DNA of 64,000 nucleotides from positions 366,001 through 430,000 of the forward strand of contig JAJJXM010000027.1 of NCBI GenBank assembly GCA_024516155.1, written 5' to 3'. This DNA comes from Pyronema omphalodes (lineage: Eukaryota > Ascomycota > Pezizomycetes > Pezizales > Pyronemataceae). Positions 24,355 to 33,711 of this stretch are shown here, one piece after another. The position numbers were made by a program, and so were the translations under genes. Under the pieces are notes generated by a model, which saw nothing but the letters and a program-made list of their open reading frames with translations, was not told the DNA's origin and did no database searches. The stretch's first letter is position 1. The number at the start of each line of letters is the position of its first letter.

Positions 24355-25235
24355 TTGGGTAATGTTTTCATTTGCTTCTTTTCTGCGTTTGCTTTTTACT
24401 ATTATATGTCTAGGTGTATCACTACGAATAGGGTTGATTTTTACTAGTTACTAGGATTTTGAGGAAGCAATATTGAGGGTTAAAGGGGTGGTCAGTAATT
24501 TGCAGAGATTCGGGTGGGATTCCGGTTGGGGTTCAGATGAACCAAAGGTCTATCTTAAAGAGACTAAAAGAATGTATTGTGCAGCAACGAGTAGATCCGC
24601 TAGACAGACTGAAAGTTGAGTTCGGTTGCGGTTACAATTTGTCTGCCAGCAATGGTAATTTTTGTTTTTTGCTAGTCAATGAGTTTTATTTTGTTTTAGT
24701 GAATTGAATTGTATTGATTCGAGATTCGAAAGCCTATGATAGTGATTAATGTAATATTATAAACCAATTGTAGCTGTAATCCAACAAAATCTTTCAATCT
24801 GTTTAATGGTATTTACTCGTTAAACTGCCCTGATAAATGCTTTTGTATCTTTGTAAGATAGCCCTATGGGTAGATCTGACCTCACAAAATCCTTGGTAAT
24901 GTTTTCATTTGCTTCGTTTCTGTGTTTGTTTGTGTTTTACTGTTGTATGTCTATGTAGGTGTATCACTACGAATAGGTTTGATTTTTTTGTGTTTTTTTA
25001 CTATTTGCTTAGGGGGGTTTTTTTAACTAGTTGCTTGGATTTTGGGGAAGTAATATTCGGGGCTATTGAGGGTTAAAAGGGGTGGTCGGTAATTTATAGT
25101 GATTCCGGTTGGGGTTCAGATAAACTAAAGGTCTATCTCAAGAAGACCGAAAGAGCGTATTGTGCAGCAACGAGTAGATCCGCTAGATAGACTGAAAGTT
25201 GAGCTCGTTTGCGCTTACAATCAGTCTGCTTTGGT
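24355..25235. repeat. Direct duplication of a ~300-bp segment within the left arm
   Basis: The segment at 24355-24650 recurs at 24895-25230 in the same orientation with moderate divergence. Shared strings include AATGTTTTCATTTGCTTC, GTATCACTACGAATAGG, GGGTTAAA(A)GGGGTGGTC, CCGGTTGGGGTTCAGAT and GCAGCAACGAGTAGATCCGC. The right arm has one full copy (about 46400-46710) and only part of the second (about 46020-46170), so it lost or never gained the rest. Confidence 0.75.
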
Positions 25236-25617
25236 AATTTTTGTTTTTGCTAGTAAATGCCTTTTTTTCTCCTTTGTTTTTTTTTTTTGTTCTTTTTTGT
25301 TTTAGTGAACCCAATTCTAGGCGTAATGTAATAAAATCTTTTATTCGGTTTAAGGGTTATTTACTCGTTGAACTGCACTGATGCACTGATGCATTGATAC
25401 GGGCTTTTTGTGGATTTTTGACATGGACCTGAGGGTGCGTTTAATTCTTGGGATGTTTGGGGGCCGGGGATACTGACGGGGGGATGCGTGGGGGATACTG
25501 ACGGGGGCAGTGGAGGGGATAATAGAGGGGGATATTTGGGGATGTTTGGGAATACACAAGGGGATACACAGGGGGATTTATACTGAAAATTGGTGACGTG
25601 GGGATGGTTTTGCTGGA

Positions 25618-25732
25618 TTGCTGGATTGCTGGATTAGTGGATTGGTGGATTGGTGGATTGGTGGATTGGTGGATTGGTGGATTGGTGGATTGGTGGATTG
25701 GTGGATTGGTGGATTGGTGGATTGGTGAATAC
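25618..25732. repeat. 8-bp tandem array (GGATTGGT)n
   Basis: About fourteen consecutive 8-bp units run here. The first few are GGATTGCT and GGATTAGT variants and the rest are GGATTGGT. The counterpart in the right arm (about 45648-45712) is an 8-bp array dominated by the TTGCTGGT variant on the matching strand, so each arm has homogenised to a different unit. Confidence 0.85.
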
Positions 25733-25779
25733 GTCTTGGGGTTGGATGGGCTGGGGGGGAGGTTCTTTTTGGTGCACTG

Positions 25780-26000
25780 AGTCATAGATGAAGGAGGATT
25801 GTTGATGGATGAATGATGACGGATGATTGATGCTGGATGATAGATGATAGATGACGGATGAATGATGATGGATCATAGATGATGGATGACGTATGATTGA
25901 TGACGAATCTTGTACAATATAGGCTGGATCATGTACAATTCAGACTGGACAACAGAAAACGTAAGCTGGAGCATGGATGCTGGATCATGAATAATGGATG
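25780..26000. repeat. GATGGATGA-type degenerate repeat
   Basis: Imperfect units such as GATGATGGATGA, GATAGATGACGGATGA and ATGCTGGATCATG run through this stretch. The reverse complement occurs at about 45300-45590 in the right arm. Open frames on either strand here (His/Ser/Ile-rich) are products of the repeat. Confidence 0.7.
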
Positions 26001-26164
26001 ATGGGTTTCAAAACAATTAAGAGCATAATCAAACTTTCCATGAAAATCGGTATTGAACAAAAACAATTTGGTCAAGTGACGCATATTGAGTCATATTCGT
26101 GATGTAGTATACTGTATACCATAGACAGCCTGTACTGAATACCACAGTCCACAGTCTACACCCC

Positions 26165-26220
26165 GAATCCTTCTTCCTTCTTCCTTCTTCCTTCTTCCTT
26201 CTTCCTTCTTCCTTCTTCCT
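26165..26220. repeat. 7-bp tandem array (TTCCTTC)n
   Basis: Eight or so consecutive copies of a 7-bp unit. The inverted counterpart at about 45097-45132 has roughly five, so array length differs between the arms. Confidence 0.85.
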
Positions 26221-26556
26221 GCAGACGGCGGATTGCAGACTGCTGGCCGTTGCCAATTTCTGGTTTTGTCTGGTGTGCCATGAGAGTATCAAATAAACGC
26301 CGAGTCATGGTAAATGATAATAATCTCTCAGTGAGCAGGAATTTGTGATTCCCCAAGGGCTGGTAGGTGATGATTGGTACATAATCCCCTCTCCCTCTCC
26401 CTCCTCCTGGGTACGAATATCGTTGTCCTCACCGTTTGCTTTGACTTTTAGTATCTTCTTTTAGTAATTTCTCGTTCTTTTAGTAAATTCTTGTTCTTTT
26501 AGTAATCTCTCGTTCTTTTTCTTCTTTCTCCTTTTTCTTTTATCTCAGTTCACAGG

Positions 26557-26678
26557 CTAACTTTTCTTCTTTTCTAGGGTCCGTTGTGACATCTTTTGCA
26601 TACACTCCGAGAGGAGTATCCCCGACATAGTCGGGAACTTGGGAGAAGCCCAGATGAATATGCTGGTTAAAGCCTGAA
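26557..26678 (+). repeat. Palindromic exon-like block, copy L1
   Basis: The block begins CTAAC, runs through a polypyrimidine tract to TTTCTAG, and continues GGGTCCGTTGTGACATC. It carries the stem ACTCC-gaga-GGAGT, then CCCGAC-ata-GTCGGG with perfect pairing, then GGGAGAAGCCCAGATGAAT and TGCTGG. Here the terminal donor-like site is changed to GGTTAAAG. It is one of seven copies in the two arms. Confidence 0.8.
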
Positions 26679-26961
26679 CAATTTTTGGTTATGTTTTGTG
26701 TTTTTACTTTTAGTATTTATTTTAGTAGTTTCTTGTTCGTTGTTTTAGCGTTCTTGTTCTTTAGTAAATTCTTGTTCTTTCGGTCATTCTTTAAGTAATT
26801 TTTTCTTCTTTTTCTTCTTTCTTTCTCTTTCTCTTTCTCTTTTTGTTTTTCGTTTTTCGTTTTTCGTTTTCTTTTGTCTTTTTATGTTTCGTTTTCTTCT
26901 TTCTTCAATTTTCGTCTTCTTCTTTTTTTTTTTCGTTGTCTTTTCTCTTTCAGTTCATTGA

Positions 26962-27086
26962 CTAACTTTTCTTCTTTTCTAGGGTCCGTCGTGACGTCTT
27001 CTTTTGGATACACTCCTGAAGGAGTATCCCCGCTGCAGTCGGGAACTTGGGAGAAGCCCAGATGAATATGTTGGGTAAAGCCTGAA
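26962..27086 (+). repeat. Palindromic exon-like block, copy L2
   Basis: The same block as L1 with a different first loop (ACTCC-tgaa-GGAGT) and second stem (CCCGCTGCAGTCGGG). It ends GTTGGGTAAAG, which contains a donor-like GTAAAG. The spacer to L1 is about 280 bp of TTTTAGTAATTTC and TTCTTTCTC-rich DNA. Confidence 0.8.
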
Positions 27087-27180
27087 AAATTTTGGTTTTT
27101 ATTTTGTGTTTTTACTTTTAGTATTCATTTTAGTAATTTCTTGTTGTTTTGGTGATTTCTCGTTCTTTTAGTAATGTCTT

Positions 27181-27335
27181 GTTTTAGTAATATCTTTTTT
27201 TAGTAATGTCTTGTTGTTTTAGTAATGTCTTGTTATTTTAGTAATGTCTTGTTATTTTAGTAATGTCTTGTTATTTTAGTAATGTCTTGTCGTTTTAGTA
27301 ATGTCTTGTTGTTTTAGTAATGTCTTGTTGTTTTA
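27181..27335. repeat. ~20-bp tandem array (TTTTAGTAATGTCTTGTTAT)n
   Basis: Seven to eight units in a row differ only at the end (TTAT, TTGT or TCGT). Single degenerate copies of the same unit are scattered between the other blocks of both arms. The array fills much of the spacer between blocks L2 and L3. Confidence 0.85.
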
Positions 27336-27468
27336 GTGATTTTTTCAAGTAATTCTCTCGTTCTTCTTCTTTTTCTCTTTCTCTTTTTGTTTCTCGTTTC
27401 CTTGTTTCTTTGACTTTCGTTTTCTTCGTTCTTTATTTTTCGTTCTCTTTTCTCTTTCAGTTCATTGG

Positions 27469-27590
27469 CTAACTTTTCTTCTTTTCTAGGGTCCGTCGTG
27501 ACGTCTTCTGCATACACTCCGAGAGGAGTATCCCCGCTGAAGTTGGGAACTTGGGAGAAGCCCAGATGAATATGCTGGGTAAAGCCTAAA
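27469..27590 (+). repeat. Palindromic exon-like block, copy L3
   Basis: The copy nearest the inner end of the left arm. From the AG after the pyrimidine tract to GTAAAG it spans 89 bp. The first stem is ACTCC-gaga-GGAGT. The second stem has decayed (CCCGCTGAAGTTGGG). The last, CCCAG-ATGAATATG-CTGGG, is perfect. Confidence 0.8.
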
Positions 27591-27710
27591 GACTGGTAGT
27601 TTTTTTTTTCTGTTTTGTGTTTGATTATTTTTCATGGCTCACTTCTTTGAGAAATAGGATTAACTATCCTGTTTTGAGGAGGAGTGGGCGTTTTTTACGT
27701 TTGGTCAATT

Positions 27711-29097
27711 CGGATGGCGTGGCCTGATTGATACACTGATGAAGCTGCTGGAGCCTGTATGTTGTCATTGAGTTTTGAGTCGACGACTTTTGAGGTTCTG
27801 CTACACACACATGGACACTATTTACATTTTTTGTCTTAATACTGGATTCAGTTCGTTGATTCGTGACCGAACTCATCAAAACTCTTTTCTCCCGGATATT
27901 CATTGCATCAACACACCACACCAACTCGTGCTTTACACATAAAGGCATTACAATTTACAACTACTTCATCATTCAACTATGTTACTTCATCATTCTTTGT
28001 CTTTCATATGGCGTGGATGGCCTGCATCAACCTAGCACTCCGATGACGAATAACCTCAAATATAGCGGTTGAGCTATGCACATGGGATATTATTCGCCTA
28101 TTGCGAGAGTTGCCATCATATCATTGCCACTCTGAAAACTCTGGAAACTTGAAGAGGCCGAGCAAACAGCGTAGTGGGGCACGTTCCTCAGCGTATTCAT
28201 GAGCTACCAGAATTAGCTTGTTATAAGTCTCATTGCAATTCATGAGGGTGATAACGTTATCGAAGCTATGAAGTATTTACCTCGGATTCGATAGAACGAA
28301 GGAAAGACTTCACTTGAGATGTATGCATGATATATCACTCTGTTCGAGCTGTCATTCAGATATTTTGAGTCTAAAACATTACATTTGACAATTTTAATGT
28401 ACGCTCATCAACGTCAAAGATATTCAACACTTGACCAAATGTCTTTCAAGCACGTATTTATGTCTAAAACCTGTATATATATCGAGTTCACCGTGGACTT
28501 TCTCGCTTCAACAAACTCACCGGCTGTTCCCCGGGCTATCCGCCAAGATCAAAATAAACAAACCCTTGCTTCGGCAACGGGTCTGCACCATTCCAAATCG
28601 GCAACCTACGAATCAGAACGCATGCTTCCAACCCTCTCTCGCCGTTGCCGTGTTTAGATTTGATATATCCGTCGGAATACTAATGGACAACCACATCATA
28701 CATTCCTCAGTTTATAAATGCTGTTTCAGCAAATTATCTATTCAGAGTAGATAATCATAGATATGGAGGTTACATTTGTCATGTTCCCCACTGGCTAATA
28801 TTACCTGTTGGGGTTGATGCCTTTGGCTTGCTGCTTCTTTGGGCTCCATGGGCTCGGTGGCGCGGTTCGCATCTAATCAACTCTAGCCGCGTTCGGCTTT
28901 TACCCTTTCAGCTGCATCAGCATCCACCTCTCCCTCGGCACAACAGGTAGGCGACGGGATCGGCCGGTCACGAGCCTAGGAAAGCAACTCAGCAACTTAC
29001 ATTGAACCCAGCAAGTTACAACTGTCTTTCCATCGACCTCGATTGTCTGAACCGAACAAACCACAAAAAAAAAACACATCCATAAACCGTAACAACA
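27711..29097. other. Spacer and PEX14 upstream region
   Basis: Unique DNA just inside the left arm. There is no recognisable gene, and the short open frames show no domain. The last ~200 bp before the ATG at 29098 are rich in C and A, as expected for a fungal 5' leader. Confidence 0.5.
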
Positions 29098-30583
29098 ATG
29101 AGGGAGGAACTAATATTATCCGCTGTGAGTAGTTTCTTCTTATCCTCATCTCTATCAAAAGTCAAGTTAGAGCTCAGCTAACCTTTACCGTGTAGATCAA
29201 CTGTAAGCTCTTGCTTCTTATACTTCTTCGCTCTGCTCCATTCCCTCGCCGCACCTACGAAACATCATCTTTTCGACCAAAGAAATAGAAGCTAATGAAA
29301 CACAAACACAGTCCTCTCCGACCCACAAGTCGCCGCCTCTCCCCTCGAAAAACGCGTCGCATTCCTTAGATCCAAGAACCTCACCCAGGAAGAAATCGAT
29401 GCATCTCTCCGACGCGTAGGCGAAGCTCCAGTAGCTGGTGCTATGGTATCATCTACTGGAGCGCCTCCGATGCAGCAGCAGTATCCACCTCAATATCCTC
29501 CTGGAAACTACTATCCCACGCCTCAACAGAGGGTTGAGTACGTTTTAATCCTTGCTTTCTATGTTGCGATGCGGCAATTGCATAAAAATCCCTTATTCGC
29601 CACCACCGGATGTGATTGGTTCGCCAATGTCTTCCGAATGTGGTCTGCAATTGGTTATGTTTCAACGACGAACAAATACCGCGGCTCGGAAGTACAAAAT
29701 AGCTAACGTAATGCAATATAGCTACCCCAACCGCGATTGGCGCGATTGGTTTATCATGGCCACTGTTACCGGTTCCGTTGGTTACGGTCTCTACTACCTC
29801 TCTAAACGTTACATCTACCCCCTTATCGCACCTCCTACACCCCCTCAACTAGAAGCCGATAAGCTCTCCATCGACGCGAAATTCACACAAGCATTCGACA
29901 TCCTCGATACCCTGAAAACCGATACCGCAGCGCTAAAACTCGCCGAAGAAGACCGTAAAGCCCGAGTCGACGCTGCCCTAGAAGAGGTCGAGTCAGTTGT
30001 CCAGGACCTGAAGAATGCCGGAAAGCGAAGAGAAGACGAGAGTAAGCGAGTTGGAGATGAAGTTCGCGGTTTACGGGATCTTATCCCCAAGGCGCTCGAG
30101 GGACAGAAAGAACAACAAAAGAAAGCTCTCGAAGACCTACAAAACGAGCTCAAGAGTTTGAAGCAATTGGTCATGAACCGAACCGCACCAGCAAGGCCAG
30201 CATACACACCATCTGGCATCGTTGGAACTCCCCCCTTAGACCCTGGTGCCGCATCCTCCGCCGCCTCCGCTCCTACCCCGGCTCCTCAGCCTATGAATAC
30301 TGGTATGAACGGCGGTATGAACGGTGGAATGGGAGGAATGGGAACAGGAATGGGTGCCATGGGAACTATGGGAACTCAAGGACCTCCTGGTGGTCTTTCT
30401 AGCATCATGGGTGGTATGAAGGATAATAGTGCTCCTAGCCCTGCTGCTGCTCCTAGAGGCTATGGAACTGGAAAACCTAGTATTCCTGCTTGGCAGATGG
30501 CGGCAAGTAGAGCTAATGCTGCCCCGGCTGCTCCGGCACCCCCGGCCGCGGGTTCATCAAAGGAGGGTGAGGCTAGCTCGTAG
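29098..30583 (+). CDS. PEX14: PEX14, peroxisomal import docking protein
   Basis: Pex14 docks the cargo receptor Pex5 at the peroxisomal membrane. The exons are 29098-29124, a 7-nt microexon 29196-29202, 29312-29537 and 29722-30583, giving 373 residues. Only with the microexon does the conserved N-terminal domain read through: MREELILSAINFLSDPQVAA, then SPLEKRVAFLRSKNLTQEEI, which contains the Pex5-binding helices. A Pro/Gln/Tyr-rich stretch follows, then DYPNRDWRDWFIMATVTGSV with a hydrophobic segment (about residues 112-130). After that come a coiled coil (about 150-220) and a low-complexity tail with repeated MNGGMGGMG and Ala/Pro runs. The family identity is clear from the N-terminal helix pair plus the RDWRDWF motif. 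The gene lies just inside the left inverted-repeat arm and converges on the seipin gene. Confidence 0.93.
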
Positions 30584-31893
30584 ATGTCGTGATTGTAGCG
30601 AGCGGGCGGGTGCGGTGCGGGTGTAGGGGTGTGTAGGGAAGGAGGGTGGAGGGGGCGTAGACGAGTGTGAAGGGGGTTAAGATAGTGAAGAATGAAATTA
30701 CATAGCCGAGAAAGCGGAATGAAGAAGATACCCAGCGGAGACATATGGCGAAACTGAATCTAGAAGATGAACAGAAGACAAATGAAGATATAACTATTTT
30801 TTTTTTTTTTTCATCAAGAGAAATAAGAAATAATAATGCATACAATAGTTGGTAGTTGATAGTTGGTAGTTAGCAGTAGCAAGTAGCAGGTAGCAAGTAA
30901 AGTCAATTGCATTACATAAATGAGGAATGGATTTCTGTTTTTTTTGTAACAGATCAAGATTATGGCGATTAAATGGGCTTGGGATATGTTCTTTTTTTTT
31001 TTCATGTTTTTGTTGTTTGTGTTGTTTGTGTTTTGAATACATGGATGTATGGATGCATGGATGGATGGATGGATGAATGGATGGGATATCGGTAGCTTGG
31101 TTATATAGATGGATTTTATTTTATTTTATTTACTTGTTTTATTTTTTTTTGTTTACCTATTTACTTATTTACCTATTCCCTTACTTTGTTTTGTTATTGT
31201 TATTGTTTTGCTGTTTTTATTATTTTTCCATATAACATTTTCCATACCCTTAAGAAATTGATTTTTTTTTTGACTTCACTTCACTTCTTTTTTCCATTTA
31301 TTTTGCTACTCTACATAACTCCACCTACTCTGTTTTGATCCGAGTATGCGGATGTCCTACTGGGTGTGTGTATATATCTCTGGATGTGGATGTATGGATG
31401 TATGGGATAGGTAAGCAAATTCCAACATGTGTAACATATGCGTTGTTTCCCCGAGTGACAAATCATGATTGCCATGTGAAAATACGAAAAAAAAAAAGGG
31501 GGGGGTTTATTTTTTATCGTATGTATCCGTAATTCTTAATTCTTAATTCAGAGTTCTTAATTTCGAGTTCTTAATTTCGAGTTCTTAATTCCGAGTTCTT
31601 AATTTTCAATTTTCAATTTTCGACATTTTTATTCACTTTTGGTATTTCATCATCAATAAGGGAAAAAAACGAAAAAAAAAAAAGAAGCAAAAAAAAGAGA
31701 GAGAAGAGGCGAGAATTTTCAAATTTGCTAATAAAACTTAAAAAAACCTAATAAACCTAATAAACCTAATGATCTCCATAATCTCCATAGTTTCCATAAC
31801 CTCCATAAACTGGCCATAGTATGTATATCTTTTTGATATTTATCTGCCTTTCTTCAAATAAACCTCTCCGCTGCTACCTCTCGTTACTCGCAT
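30584..31893. other. Convergent intergenic region between PEX14 and seipin
   Basis: AT-rich, with GGATGGATG repeats (31045-31085), T/ATTT-rich DNA (31110-31260), a (TTCGAGTTCTTAA)n array near 31530-31600 and AATAAACCT repeats near 31745-31770. No gene was found. Confidence 0.55.
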
Positions 31894-33143
31894 CTACTCA
31901 CCCCTGCTTCTCCTCCTTCTTCTCGCCGCATCGTTCGCATCTCTTCCAGTCGACCCATCCATTTCCTCGACCAGCACCGTATGTTCATCATCACTCAGCC
32001 CCGGAGTTCTCAAACCAATAAGACCCTCCTCTTCCTCAGGTCTCGGAGTATCTCTGGGCGTTTCAATTCCAGTAGCAAGACCAAGACCCGTACCAGCCTC
32101 ATCACCCTCCGCATCCCCTTCCCAAACCACCTCTCTCTCAACTCTTTCCTCCTCCTCTCTTTCCCCTCTTCTCCCAAGCCAAGCTCCAACAACCCACCAA
32201 GCCACCGCCACTCCAAACATCTGAACCAACCAGAAACCAATAACCGCCACCACCGCCGCCACGAGTCGGAATTTATACATGACCCATCTTACGCCTGTTA
32301 ATCTAGCCTCGAAAACCAGGTGTGCTTTATAAACCTCAACTCTGGGTTCAAGGACAATAGAAGCTGCAGTTGGAGCTTCCGGGAAGGTATAAGATTCCGA
32401 TAATGAGACGGCGAGTTTAATTTGCTGTTTAACCAAGCCGACAAGAAGTAAAGGGAAGGTGAAGATAGTTTTCAGGGTGATAAACAAGGGACTAGTATAA
32501 GGCAGAATTCCCGGACGAGTAGTCTGTAACAATGGAGGTCTGACAACCGGGGTATTTTCCGAAGTTTCCGGGGTGATGGAATCCAGTAATGAAGACGAAG
32601 AAGGAGCTGGGATTGATAGATGGATATTGAAGTTTCCGGTTTCGATGTTCTTGGGACTGGTGGGAAGAAGAAGGTGTAGAGTGATGGAATATTCTTGTTG
32701 AGGGAGCAGATCGGGTACAGCAACTGTTGTGGTTGGTCCGATCACGGCGCTGGATCCCGCGGAGGGATATGTAAAGTGTAATGGTACGCTCACGCCAATA
32801 CGAGGGATCAGGGAGGTGTAGAGGACTCCATAGGAGGCGATGGAGATGAAGAGGAGGACTAGTGAGGTGGTGCCTAGGAGGAGTGTTTGGATGTAGGCGC
32901 GACGGGCGGGGACGGAGAGGAGAGGACGAAGGAGGAGATCCTATGGGTTTGTTAGCGGGGTTGGTAGAGAGGGGAGGTGGTTTATGGCGGGTAGAGGGGT
33001 GATGTGAAGTTCGCTTCGAGTTCGGTTCATTCGCTTCAGGGCTTGGTGGTGGGGGTGGCTGCATGCAGCGGACGGCGGGGTGTGAAACGGCAGTAAAGTT
33101 TGGCGGTAGATGAGAGGAGATGATGAGAAGATAAACTTACCAT
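31894..33143 (-). CDS. Seipin (lipid-droplet assembly protein)
   Basis: Seipin is an ER membrane protein that forms a ring at ER-lipid droplet contacts. The first coding exon is only the ATG (33143-33141), followed by a consensus GTAAGT. After a 200-nt intron the second exon (32940-31894) begins at the next codon and runs to the stop, giving 349 residues. The order is a short basic N-terminus (DLLLRPLLSVPARRAY), membrane helix 1 (TLLLGTTSLVLLFISIASYG) and a luminal beta-sandwich. The luminal domain has the family features VPLHFTY, EYSITLHLLLPTSPKNIETG, GNFNIHLSI, RPGILPYTSPL and FEARLTGVRWVMYKFR. Membrane helix 2 and an acidic, Arg-ending cytosolic tail follow. The intron assignment rests on the strong splice sites and the in-frame membrane helix it adds. 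A 32-codon upstream ORF lies at 33287-33189. The protein is shorter than some fungal seipins with long tails. Confidence 0.88.
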
Positions 33144-33188
33144 TGTTACAGAATCACTTCTTCTTCTTCTTCTTCTTTGGCTTCAATC

Positions 33189-33287
33189 TCAACAATTGGC
33201 GAACAGTGCAATCGATTCCAGAGAAGGAAGAGGTTGCGCGGACACCAGTGGATAGATAGTTGACGTATCTACAGGGGTAGCTTTCAT
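33189..33287 (-). other. Possible upstream ORF in the seipin leader
   Basis: An ATG at 33287 opens a 32-codon frame (MKATPVDTSTIYPLVSAQPL at its start) that ends 46 nt before the seipin ATG. If it is within the transcript it could lower seipin translation. No transcript evidence is available. A second frame through the same DNA ends in KPKKKKKK but has no clear start. Confidence 0.3.
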
Positions 33288-33711
33288 TAGTTTCCCCTCT
33301 CTGGTAAATTTAGCACGTGAAATTACAGCTGTTCATTTTTGGTGATCCACTAATATAAATTCGGAGCGGGGGTTCGGGTAAACTAGGTAAACTACGTTCA
33401 TATCATCCATCATAGATCACAACAACTGCTCACTCATTAAAATGAGGGTGTAGTAGCTGACTTGGATGACCTGAAGGAACACCATGTGCGCAAGAAATCC
33501 CAAAGATATCCATATTCGTATCATACATTAACCATTATCACAATACTATAACGTGCATCGTGCATGTTCCTCTTCATCAAATCTTCCTCCCTTGGGCGTC
33601 GTTACCGTTGCCCCGCTTCCACATGTAAAAAAAACCCCGCAATATAATGACATCCAACCACGCTGAAAAAAAAATAAACACATCGCTCTACACTCCATAA
33701 CGCCGACGCCG

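Larger units (their letters stand above)
23440..27710 (+). repeat. Left arm of the ~4.3-kb inverted repeat
   Basis: This arm is the reverse complement of about 43170-47630. Aligned landmarks, in order, are the NOT1 C-terminal exons, 3' DNA identical over the stretch I compared (24100-24290), the block with GTATCACTACGAATAGG, an 8-bp array, GATGATGGATGA-type repeats and a TTCCTTC array. Then come three copies of a ~120-bp block with T-rich spacers, and finally a shared end with CATGGCTC, ACTTCTTT and GGAGGAGTGGGCG near 27640-27710. The coding part is nearly identical. Arms differ mainly in lengths of tandem arrays, block number and a ~300-bp duplication present more fully here. Confidence 0.88.

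Noticed and set aside
25618..27335. CRISPR array
   Set aside because: The repeats are head-to-tail simple units without unique spacers of uniform size, and the genome is eukaryotic.
26557..27590. Known self-cleaving ribozyme (hammerhead, HDV-like, twister) in the palindromic blocks
   Set aside because: I searched by eye for the conserved cores, such as CTGATGA with GAAA, and did not find them in the right arrangement around the stems.
23440..27710. Repeat-induced point mutation of the duplicated arm
   Set aside because: The arms show no excess of C-to-T or G-to-A changes in the parts compared, and the copied exons are nearly identical.
33150..33290. Separate small gene ending KPKKKKKK upstream of seipin
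   Set aside because: The frame has no clear start or supporting exon, and the stretch is better explained as seipin's 5' leader.
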